This document shows positions 31,767-38,835 of a stretch of 64,000 bases of DNA, in pieces. Every line of letters starts with the position of its first letter. The first letter of the stretch is position 1. The notes beneath the pieces are model-generated. The model made no database searches. It saw nothing but the letters and a program-made list of their open reading frames with translations, and was not told the DNA's origin. The position numbers were made by a program, and so were the translations under genes. The stretch is from Rhodococcus rhodnii (GTDB taxonomy: Bacteria > Actinomycetota > Actinomycetes > Mycobacteriales > Pseudonocardiaceae). Location: the NCBI GenBank assembly GCA_000720375.1, contig JOAA01000021.1, positions 62,001 to 126,000 on the forward strand, written 5' to 3'.

Positions 31767-32149
31767 GCAAGTCTCTCCCGACCGAATCTTTCAGAATCGG
31801 ATTGGATTTACGGCGCCCACGACCGCAGGCAGGCGTGCGTGTTGTCCGCCAACGCCAAACACGGTGTCACCCGACTTGGCGCAGCACCGCGACCGACCGC
31901 ACTCTCCGCGACGAATTGCATACTGAATGGGGTCTGATAACGATAGTGGCCCTCATCACCGGCAAAGTCCAGGATTCTTTGGCTGAGAATATCCCGCGAT
32001 CAACACAATTCAGGAAAACGGGACAAAAGCGCGGGTCAATCAGCACCTTTGTCCGGTTGATGATCACATGAACGTTTTACCAACGAATGACTTTCCCTTT
32101 TTCAAAACCATGGAACCACATTCCCGGCACCCGGGACAACACTTTCTCT
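31767..32149 (-). promoter_or_regulatory. Transporter promoter region with shared motif site 3
   Basis: A relatively AT-rich 383-nt stretch with no credible gene. ATACTGAATGG at 31920-31930 (read from the transporter strand as CCATTCAGTAT) is the motif copy, 154 nt from the start codon. The left part probably holds the transporter promoter; the right part the end of the CGNR gene. Confidence 0.5.
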
Positions 32150-32731
32150 TTACCTTTGCCCGACCCGCCGGGCATAGGCACGAGCGGCCCGGACCCGGTC
32201 GCCGCACCGCGTGGAACACCAGTGCCTACGACCGTGGCGCAGCAAGTACCGGTTGCACGGTGGCGAATCGCATGCGGCGAGGGACTCGGCATCGGCGCCA
32301 GTGAGGAGGTCAGCGGCGTTGGCCGCGAGGATCGCGAGGGCGCGGTCGAGAATCTCGTTGGTAGGACACGCAGTCGCGCGATAAGGCCCGTTCTTCTCGT
32401 CCCAGTACAGCAAAGCAGCCGACGGCGCCCTGCTCAGCGCGTCGTTGACGGCGGACAGCGCCGCAGGCAACGCGGGAATCCCCGCGACCCGGGCGGCGAA
32501 CAACGACCGTACGTGCTCCCGCAACGAGCGCAGCTGCGCCGCGCACATCTCCTGCACCCCGGCGTCGGCCGGAGCGAGGTCGCGTTCGGCCATCCACTGA
32601 TTCGCCGCCTTGGGGGTGCCGAGCAGGTCCGTGAACTGCCCGCCCGGCAGCGCGATGGCGCTGTTGACGAAGTCGAGGGCGAGGTATCGCTCCGCACCCG
32701 GCGCAGGCGGCAGCTCGGTCATGGTTCTCAT
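32150..32731 (-). CDS. CGNR zinc-finger transcriptional regulator
   Basis: 193 aa. The N-terminal ABATE-type helical domain (LALDFVNSAIALPGGQ) is followed by a C-terminal zinc finger, CDSPPCNRYLLRHGRRHWC then STRCGDRVRAARAYARR, where the family CGNR motif reads CGDR. Such proteins are presumed stress or metabolite-responsive regulators. Starts at 32731 or 32722 are both possible. Divergent from an MBL-fold hydrolase with three ATCCGTGAG boxes in the gap, likely its binding sites. Confidence 0.88.
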   Translation of the reverse strand: MRTMTELPPAPGAERYLALDFVNSAIALPGGQFTDLLGTPKAANQWMAERDLAPADAGVQEMCAAQLRSLREHVRSLFAARVAGIPALPAALSAVNDALSRAPSAALLYWDEKNGPYRATACPTNEILDRALAILAANAADLLTGADAESLAACDSPPCNRYLLRHGRRHWCSTRCGDRVRAARAYARRVGQR

Positions 32732-32747
32732 GGTAATGCTTGCGTCT

Positions 32748-32801
32748 ATCCGTGAGACACCGCTACCGTTCTCACGGATACTTCAGCATTCATCCGTGAG
32801 G
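32748..32801. promoter_or_regulatory. Operator with three ATCCGTGAG half-sites
   Basis: ATCCGTGAGA (32748-32757) and its exact complement TCTCACGGAT (32770-32779) are 12 nt apart; a third copy ATCCGTGAGG follows at 32792-32801 and merges with the ribosome site of the hydrolase. Placed between the CGNR regulator and the genes it probably controls. Confidence 0.8.
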
Positions 32802-32810
32802 AGATTCTTC

Positions 32811-33557
32811 GTGGCATCGATCCCTGTCCGCGTCTTCGGCGGCCCGACGGCCCTTTTCGAGTTCGGCGGACTGCGGTTGCTCACCGATCCGACCTTCGAC
32901 GCTCCCGGTGACTACGAGCGAGGAGGTCGCCGGATCCTGACCAAGACGGCACCGGCGTCGGGCAGCGTCGCCGATCTCGGCCACGTCGACGTGGTCCTGC
33001 TCTCGCACGACGAACACCCCGACAACCTCGACAACTCCGGCCGAGCCCTGCTCGCCGACGTCCCGCTCACCCTCACCACGCCGGGAGGCGCACAACGCCT
33101 GGGAGGCAACGCCAAGGGCCTCGCCGACTGGGAGTCGATCGATCTGGGCAGCGTCACCGTGACCGGCGTACCCGCCATCCACGGCCCCGGTTCACGCGAA
33201 GAAGTCGAACCGGTCACCGGCCAAGTCGTCGGATTCGTCCTGACCGGCTCAGCCCTGCCCACGGTGTATGTCAGCGGCGACAACGCCTCGCTCGACGCCG
33301 TGCGCGAGATCGCCGAACGCTTCGGCCCGGTGGACACCGCCATCCTCTTCGCTGGCGCCCCTCGCATCAGCGTGCTGTTCGACGGCGCGCCGATCGTCCT
33401 CGACAGCGCACAGGCAGCGGACGCCGCCAAGATCCTCGGCGCGCGCCGCGTTGTGCCCGTCCACTACGACAGCTGGGGTCACTTCACCGAAGGCCGTGAC
33501 GACCTGGTCACCGCCTTCACGTCCGCCGGCTTGGCCGACCGCCTGGACCTGGACTGA
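32811..33557 (+). CDS. MBL-fold metallo-hydrolase
   Basis: 248 aa of the UlaG/RomA-like beta-lactamase fold. LLSHDEHPDNLD is the metal motif (HxxxHxDN-like rather than the usual HxHxDH); AIHGPGS, VYVSGDNASLDAV and VPVHYDSWGHF supply the remaining ligands. Substrate unknown. GTG 32811 with GAGGAG 8 nt upstream. The following MFS gene starts 5 nt later, so they form a unit under the CGNR-type operator. Confidence 0.85.
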   Translation: MASIPVRVFGGPTALFEFGGLRLLTDPTFDAPGDYERGGRRILTKTAPASGSVADLGHVDVVLLSHDEHPDNLDNSGRALLADVPLTLTTPGGAQRLGGNAKGLADWESIDLGSVTVTGVPAIHGPGSREEVEPVTGQVVGFVLTGSALPTVYVSGDNASLDAVREIAERFGPVDTAILFAGAPRISVLFDGAPIVLDSAQAADAAKILGARRVVPVHYDSWGHFTEGRDDLVTAFTSAGLADRLDLD

Positions 33558-33562
33558 CTTCT

Positions 33563-34723
33563 GTGCCCGTCCAGACGCAGCACCGAATCCTGACCGTCCT
33601 GGTCGCCGCGCAGGTCCTGAGCGGAGTCGGCCTGGCCGCAGGAGTGGCCGTCGGCGCATTGCTCGCACAGGACATGCTCGGCTCCACCAGCCTTGTCGGC
33701 CTGTCCAGTGCGGTGTCGACGGCCGGTGCCGCGCTGGCGGCCGTGGTGGTCGGCCGTATCTCCCAAGCCCACGGCCGCCGCCCCGGCCTCGCGGCGGGAT
33801 ACCTGACGGGTGCCGTCGGCAGTTTTGGCGTCGTCACGGCTGCCGTCGTCGACAGCCCCGTGCTCTTCCTACTCGCGATGTTCGTCTACGGCGCCGGCAT
33901 GGCCACGAACCTGCAAGCCCGCTACGCCGGAGCCGACCTGGCCAGCCCAACGCGCCGAGCACGCGCGGTGTCGGCCGTGCTCGTCGCCACCACTCTCGGC
34001 GGCATGGTGGGCCCGAACCTCGCGGCACTCACCGGGCCGCTAGGCCTTCCTCATCTGGCAGGCCCGTTCGTCCTCGCGGGATGTGCTTACGCGACGGCCA
34101 CCGTGATACTGACCGTCTGGCTACGCCCCGACCCGCTGTTGCTGGCATCCGAGACCACTCCCCCGCAGCCTGCATCCGAAGGACACGGCCTGCTGTTCGG
34201 GGCGCTGGTCATGGCCGTCACCCAGCTGGTCATGGTCGCGATCATGACGATGACGCCCGTCCACATGCACAACCACGGCCACGGCATCGCAGCGTCCGGC
34301 TTCGTGATCGCCGTCCACATCGGCTCGATGTACCTGCCATCCCCACTGACCGGCTGGCTCGTCGACCGCCACGGCCCGCGCGCGATGGCCGCAGCCTCCG
34401 GGTTGACCTTGCTGGCCGCCGGAATCGTGGCCGCCCCCGCGAACTCCGTCGTGCAGTACACGGTGGCGCTTGCCCTACTGGGCCTCGGCTGGAACTTCGG
34501 CCTTGTCGCAGGCACCGCGATCATCACCGACGCCGCTCCACTGGCCACTCGCGCGAAGGTCCAAGGCACGGTCGACGTTTCCATCGCCATCGCAGGGGCC
34601 GCCGGGGGCATGGCTTCAGGCCTCGTCGTCACGGCCGCGAGCTACCCGTTCCTGGCCATCAGCGGCGGCATCCTGGCACTCGCCGTCGTACCCGCCGCCG
34701 TTGCCACCGCCCGCACGAGATGA
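33563..34723 (+). CDS. MFS drug/metabolite exporter
   Basis: 386 aa, 12 TM helices, DHA1-like. GRISQAHGRRPGLAAGYLTG between helices 2 and 3 is the family motif A, and a His-rich loop MTPVHMHNHGHG lies mid-protein. GTG start right after the hydrolase. Likely an efflux pump co-regulated with the hydrolase; the substrate is unknown and the His-rich loop could hint at metal contact. Confidence 0.82.
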   Translation: MPVQTQHRILTVLVAAQVLSGVGLAAGVAVGALLAQDMLGSTSLVGLSSAVSTAGAALAAVVVGRISQAHGRRPGLAAGYLTGAVGSFGVVTAAVVDSPVLFLLAMFVYGAGMATNLQARYAGADLASPTRRARAVSAVLVATTLGGMVGPNLAALTGPLGLPHLAGPFVLAGCAYATATVILTVWLRPDPLLLASETTPPQPASEGHGLLFGALVMAVTQLVMVAIMTMTPVHMHNHGHGIAASGFVIAVHIGSMYLPSPLTGWLVDRHGPRAMAAASGLTLLAAGIVAAPANSVVQYTVALALLGLGWNFGLVAGTAIITDAAPLATRAKVQGTVDVSIAIAGAAGGMASGLVVTAASYPFLAISGGILALAVVPAAVATARTR

Positions 34724-34753
34724 GCCGGCCGTAAGTCTCAAGCCGCACTACCG

Positions 34754-35191
34754 CTAAGTCTCGGTTCGGGGACGGAGTTCGGCGAGGCTCTTGAGCCACA
34801 GCATGGACTTGTGTGCGGCGTGGATGCGTTCGCTGTCGCCGACCAGTTTGAGGCCTTCGTCGGCGATCTCGCCGAACGCGCCGAGGCTGTCGAGTTTGCG
34901 CTGGATCACCTTGTGCCAGGCGTCGTCCTCGATGCGGTAGTACGCCGTGCGGTCGCCGAGCCTGCGGGTTCGGCGGACCAGTCCCACGCTGGTCAGAAAG
35001 CGCATGTTCGACGTCAGTGATGCCCGGGATGCCCTGATCGCGTCGGCTATCTCGCCCGCCGACTGCTCCGCGGGGTCACAGACCATCAGCCAGCCGACGA
35101 TGCGGCCGGTGATCGGCGGCATGCCCCACTCTTCCACCAGGAACTCGGTCACTCGCTCGACCCAGGCTACGAGCTCATCGTTGGCCGCCAT
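34754..35191 (-). CDS. GbsR/MarR-type transcriptional regulator
   Basis: 145 aa: VERVTEFLVEEWGMPPITGRIVGWLM then a winged helix SAGEIADAIRASRASLTSNMRFLTSVGLVRRTRR, the GbsR-like pattern. Start at ATG 35191 behind GGGGGTGG; the longer frame to 35290 adds an unlikely N-terminus. Converges on the exporter, which may or may not be a target. Confidence 0.85.
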   Translation of the reverse strand: MAANDELVAWVERVTEFLVEEWGMPPITGRIVGWLMVCDPAEQSAGEIADAIRASRASLTSNMRFLTSVGLVRRTRRLGDRTAYYRIEDDAWHKVIQRKLDSLGAFGEIADEGLKLVGDSERIHAAHKSMLWLKSLAELRPRTET

Positions 35192-35571
35192 GCCACCCCC
35201 AACTGGACGTCCCCCGTCACGGTAGACCTGCGGCGACGGCGGCAAAACGGCGTTCAACCATGGCTTAAACCCTGTGCAAGCACCATGCACGCGTTGTCCG
35301 CTGTGACCAACGCGACCCGATCATGGCAGTGGGGTGCGGCACCATTCGATTGCCGGGCGCTCAGCCGGGTACTCCACTGTTACCGCAGGATAAACAGTCA
35401 CAATCCGGACATACCTGACTATCAGAGATCAAGTGCGCAAGCAATGCCAAGTGTAACAATTCGTCACTTTGAGTGATGTGACTGTTCACACCGACCAGGA
35501 CGCTTGTACGGATTGTATGCTGTAGGCAGTCGACCAGAATGATCGACCCGACAAGGAGGAGTGAAGGTCAG
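35192..35571 (+). promoter_or_regulatory. Intergenic region with shared motif site 4
   Basis: About 380 nt without a larger gene. GTATGCTGTAG at 35515-35525 fits the block-wide motif and lies 47 nt before the small gene at 35572, behind AAGGAGGAG. The left part should hold the promoter of the GbsR-like gene. Confidence 0.5.
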
Positions 35572-35757
35572 ATGAGCAGGATCCGGGAGATCTTCGAGAC
35601 TCTCACCCGCGGTCCGTTGGGCGCTTCGGCGGACGGCGGCAAGATCGGTGTGGGACTCGCGGCCGCCATGGCGCAGGCCGAGCGGGGTCTCTCCGACGAG
35701 GTCGAGACCTACCTGCGCGACAACGACAAGAAGGCAGACGCCAGGACTGGATCCTGA
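35572..35757 (+). CDS. 61-aa protein of unknown function in the oxalate block
   Basis: MSRIREIFETLTRGPLGASA, then a glycine-rich turn and AAAMAQAERGLSDEVETYL: two amphipathic helices, no signal peptide or TM segment. I do not recognise a family. Strong ribosome site (AAGGAGG about 15 nt upstream plus AAGG closer) and codon use like its neighbours support a real gene. It has a copy of the shared motif upstream and faces the transporter/CoA-enzyme operon, so it may be a small accessory protein of that regulon. Confidence 0.6.
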   Translation: MSRIREIFETLTRGPLGASADGGKIGVGLAAAMAQAERGLSDEVETYLRDNDKKADARTGS

Positions 35758-35780
35758 CGCCCGCCCACTTGACCCGCGCG

Positions 35781-36767
35781 TCAGTCAGCCGCCGAAACGG
35801 TCACTGACTCGGGCTCCAATTCCTTCGGTTGCCGCCGAACCTTGATCAAGCTCGCCACCGTCGTCACTGCCAGTGTGCCGAGAATGATGCCGAGCGAAAC
35901 AAGGATGGGAATCTCCGGAGCCCAGCTCACACCGTCGTGGTGCAGCGCCTCGAACACGAGCTTCACGCCAATGAAGGCGAGAACAATCGACAGCCCCTTG
36001 CTGAGGTAGACGAGCTTGTCCAGCAAGCCGCCGATCAGGAAGTACAGCTGCCGCAGGCCCATCAGGGCGAACGCGTTCGCGGTGAACACCAGGTAGGGCT
36101 CCTTGGTGAGGCCGAAGATGGCCGGGATGGAATCAAGGGCGAAGAGCAAGTCGGTCGTACCGATGGCGATCATCACGATCAGCATCGGGGTGACCATCTT
36201 GCGCCCGTCCACCCGGGTGGTCATCCTCGCCCCGTCATAGGAGTCGGTGGCTGGCAGGAATTTCTTGGCTATTCGGAGAACCGCGTTCTCTTTGAACTCT
36301 TCCTCGTCGTCGTCCTGGTGGCGGATGAGCTTCCAGGCCGTGTAGATGAGGAAGGCACCAAAGATGTAGAACAGCCAGTCGAATCGGGAAACGGCCTGGG
36401 CTCCCACTGCGATGAAGAGGCCCCTCATCAGCAGTGCCAGGACGATCCCGATCGACAGCACCTTCTGCTGGAACTGCTTGGGCACAGCGAAGGCGCTCAT
36501 GATGATGATGAAGACGAACAGGTTGTCCACCGACAGCGAATACTCGGTGATCCAGCCTGCGAAGAACTCTCCACCACTCTGTCCACCCGCGAACAGGGTC
36601 ACGCCGAGTCCAAAAAGGATGGCGAGGCCCACGTACGCGGACACCCACAAGGTGCATTCCCGCATGGAGGGTTTCCGCGGATTGCGCGACACCAGATAGA
36701 AGTCGAACAGGATCATTGCGGACAGACCGGCCACTGTGACCAGCCAAACCCATGTGGGGATGTTCAT
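35781..36767 (-). CDS. TerC-family integral membrane protein
   Basis: 328 aa with about nine TM helices. The TerC signatures EYSLSVDNLFVFIIIMSAF and TTDLLFALDSIPAIFGL are intact, with conserved acidic residues in the membrane; TerC/Alx proteins are linked to manganese efflux and metal loading of exported proteins. ATG 36767 overlaps the preceding stop (ATGA). Last gene of a minus-strand run that starts with oxc; metal handling may support that pathway. Confidence 0.93.
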   Translation of the reverse strand: MNIPTWVWLVTVAGLSAMILFDFYLVSRNPRKPSMRECTLWVSAYVGLAILFGLGVTLFAGGQSGGEFFAGWITEYSLSVDNLFVFIIIMSAFAVPKQFQQKVLSIGIVLALLMRGLFIAVGAQAVSRFDWLFYIFGAFLIYTAWKLIRHQDDDEEEFKENAVLRIAKKFLPATDSYDGARMTTRVDGRKMVTPMLIVMIAIGTTDLLFALDSIPAIFGLTKEPYLVFTANAFALMGLRQLYFLIGGLLDKLVYLSKGLSIVLAFIGVKLVFEALHHDGVSWAPEIPILVSLGIILGTLAVTTVASLIKVRRQPKELEPESVTVSAAD

Positions 36768-37306
36768 CGGGACTTGCTCGCCTCCCGCCTGCTCTTACGG
36801 GCCTCTCGCGCCTCCCACATGACACGCGCATGTGAGGCGTAGCGTTCATAGACCCGCAGGGCAGCGGGGTTATGGTCGGACATCTTGTACCACCAGCGTG
36901 GCGCAAGGCGTTCGTGCATCCAGAGGAACCCGAACGCGAATCCCGCGCTGATCAACCCTTGGTACGCAAGGAAACCAAGGATGTCGGGCGGGCCGCCGAG
37001 CTCACCGGCAAGCACCAGGCGGGTCAGTACCTCCTGCAGCAGACGCGACAGGGGGAAACCGATCAGCCAGAACAAACAAGCGGGCGCGAAGCCACCGATG
37101 CGGACTTTGCCGAGGGCGGTCAGAACACTGTAGACGGCGCCGAGTAGCCCGAGTGGCAACGCGAGCGCCAACGCGCTCACCATCGCCCAGCCAATCGGCT
37201 GACCGACGATCAGCGCCATCAGTCCGGCGAAACAGCCGGCCAGGAAGCCGACAGCGAATCCGGGACGTCCTACTTCTGCCAGCTCGCGTACTCGTGCGGT
37301 GTCCAT
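36764..37306 (-). CDS. Small membrane protein of unknown function
   Basis: 180 aa. Four or five hydrophobic segments (FAVGFLAGCFAGLMALIVG; AMVSALALALPLGLLGAVYSV; GGFAPACLFWLIGFPLS; LAYQGLISAGFAFGFLWMH) and a basic cytoplasmic tail ending in REARKSRREASKSR. No family recognised. ATG 37306 overlaps the stop of the Nramp-like gene (TAATG) and its stop overlaps terC, so it is tightly coupled to both and may be an accessory subunit of the Nramp-like carrier. Confidence 0.75.
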   Translation of the reverse strand: MDTARVRELAEVGRPGFAVGFLAGCFAGLMALIVGQPIGWAMVSALALALPLGLLGAVYSVLTALGKVRIGGFAPACLFWLIGFPLSRLLQEVLTRLVLAGELGGPPDILGFLAYQGLISAGFAFGFLWMHERLAPRWWYKMSDHNPAALRVYERYASHARVMWEAREARKSRREASKSR

Positions 37307-38691
37307 TAGTCCACAACCACCCCGAAGGCGATCAAGCTGTAGAACAGCATGCCAAGGTAGAACACGGCACCGAAGCCGATGATGCCGTTCTGGTACCACT
37401 TCGGCCGGATCGGTTTCGGCAGCATCTTGTTGTTCACCAGCAACAACACGACGCAGTAGGCACCCATGGCGAACGTGGAGAGGAACGCGAGGATGTCCAG
37501 CACGGCCTCAGGTCCGTCGGCAGGCCCGAAGTTCAGGATCAGGATGCCGAAGATGATCACGCCCCACAGGAAGAACGCGTAGAGGTGTGACATCTTGAAC
37601 CGCTTGGCGCCCTTGACGAAGAAGTACGTCATGTCCGCCTGGCCGCGTGAGAACGAGTCGAACAGACCGAGGGTCGCGTTCAAGCCGATCAGTGCGATGA
37701 AGCCGAAGAAGGCCGTGCCGAGTACCGAACCACCCGCCGAGGCGAAGGCGTCGGACATCGCCGACAGCGCCGCGGACCGGTCACCACCCTCGATCAGTGT
37801 CTTGACGTCCGGGTTGGCCCGGGCGGCCGACTGAGCGAGCACGGTGAACGAGACGGTGACAAGCATCGTGACGCCCCAGAACAACAACAGGGCATCGAAG
37901 GTGACCCAGCGCCGCCACCCTTTCCACTTGCGCATCTCGTCCGGGTTCGACGTGTCGAACATGAACCCGCGGTTGGGCATCTCTTCTTCTTCACCCGCGT
38001 GCCGCAATCCGCGCAGCTTCGGGATGTGCGAGCCCATACCGGCGCCGCTGTCGCGCAGGTGCAGGGTGTACCACATCTGCTGCATGCCAGACGGGCCAGC
38101 GAACGCGATGGCGCCGACCACGATCGGGAACCACTCGGCGTTCATCGCGCCGGATGGGAAATACCCGAAGTTGAACATGCCGGTGATGGTCGTGGCGAGA
38201 TCGCCCCAACTTCCCACCAGCGAGGCGATCACGGCCGTGCCGACGACCAGCAGGCCGATCAGCAGCGCGAGGACGTTCTCCAGCAGGTTGTAGATGACCC
38301 TGGCGAGGCTGAACAACACGCCCACCAGGACCAAGGCAACGCAGGCGGTCACGACCCACGGTATGCGGGCCGCACCAGTGAAGATGCTCTCGCCGGTGGC
38401 CATCGCATAGCGGGCCATCTCGAGCATCACCACGGCCTGCAGGGTCACACCGATCAGGAACAACCACCTGATCTCCGGGCCGAAGACCAGCACCAGCCTC
38501 GGCCACATGTAGGACTCGCCCATACCGACGCCAAGGGCGACCAGGAAGACGGTCGGTCCAAGCAGGTGAACCGACGGTGGTGCTTCTGGCAGGGTACGGA
38601 TGGGCATGGGATCGAGCCGACCGGCCCGCCACACTCTCTCCTCGCCGGCGATTGCATTCGGCCCGGCTGCCGGGGTTTTCGAGGTCTCCAT
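37306..38691 (-). CDS. Nramp-like transporter lacking the metal-site motifs
   Basis: 461 aa, about eleven TM helices, Nramp/LeuT-type fold. The position of TM1 reads GPTVFLVALGVGMGESYMWP instead of the DPGN of true Nramp, and TM6 reads AFAGPSGMQQMW instead of MPH. Thus the canonical Mn/Fe ligands (Asp, Asn, Met, His) are absent. Such divergent Nramp-related proteins may carry other ions or compounds. ATG 38691 with AAAGGAGAG upstream is chosen over 38742. It is downstream of the oxalate CoA-enzyme genes and coupled to a small membrane protein and TerC. Confidence 0.82.
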   Translation of the reverse strand: METSKTPAAGPNAIAGEERVWRAGRLDPMPIRTLPEAPPSVHLLGPTVFLVALGVGMGESYMWPRLVLVFGPEIRWLFLIGVTLQAVVMLEMARYAMATGESIFTGAARIPWVVTACVALVLVGVLFSLARVIYNLLENVLALLIGLLVVGTAVIASLVGSWGDLATTITGMFNFGYFPSGAMNAEWFPIVVGAIAFAGPSGMQQMWYTLHLRDSGAGMGSHIPKLRGLRHAGEEEEMPNRGFMFDTSNPDEMRKWKGWRRWVTFDALLLFWGVTMLVTVSFTVLAQSAARANPDVKTLIEGGDRSAALSAMSDAFASAGGSVLGTAFFGFIALIGLNATLGLFDSFSRGQADMTYFFVKGAKRFKMSHLYAFFLWGVIIFGILILNFGPADGPEAVLDILAFLSTFAMGAYCVVLLLVNNKMLPKPIRPKWYQNGIIGFGAVFYLGMLFYSLIAFGVVVD

Positions 38692-38775
38692 CTCAGACCC
38701 CTCTCCTTTGAGGAACTTTCGATGTACTTCCCGGTCGGACAACCCCTGTGCTACTTGCCCCTTTTCTACCTCGAA

Positions 38776-38807
38776 GCGGGTACTTCGTGAGCGCTGGAAG
38801 TACCCGC
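38776..38807. promoter_or_regulatory. Inverted repeat between the CoA-ligase and Nramp-like genes
   Basis: GCGGGTACTTC (38776-38786) and its exact complement GAAGTACCCGC (38797-38807), 10 nt apart. It could terminate the oxc-frc-ligase message or act as an operator for the Nramp-like gene. A partial copy, GTACTTC, recurs at 38723-38729. Confidence 0.65.
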
Positions 38808-38835
38808 CGCGAGGAGCTTTCCACTTACGCGGTTG

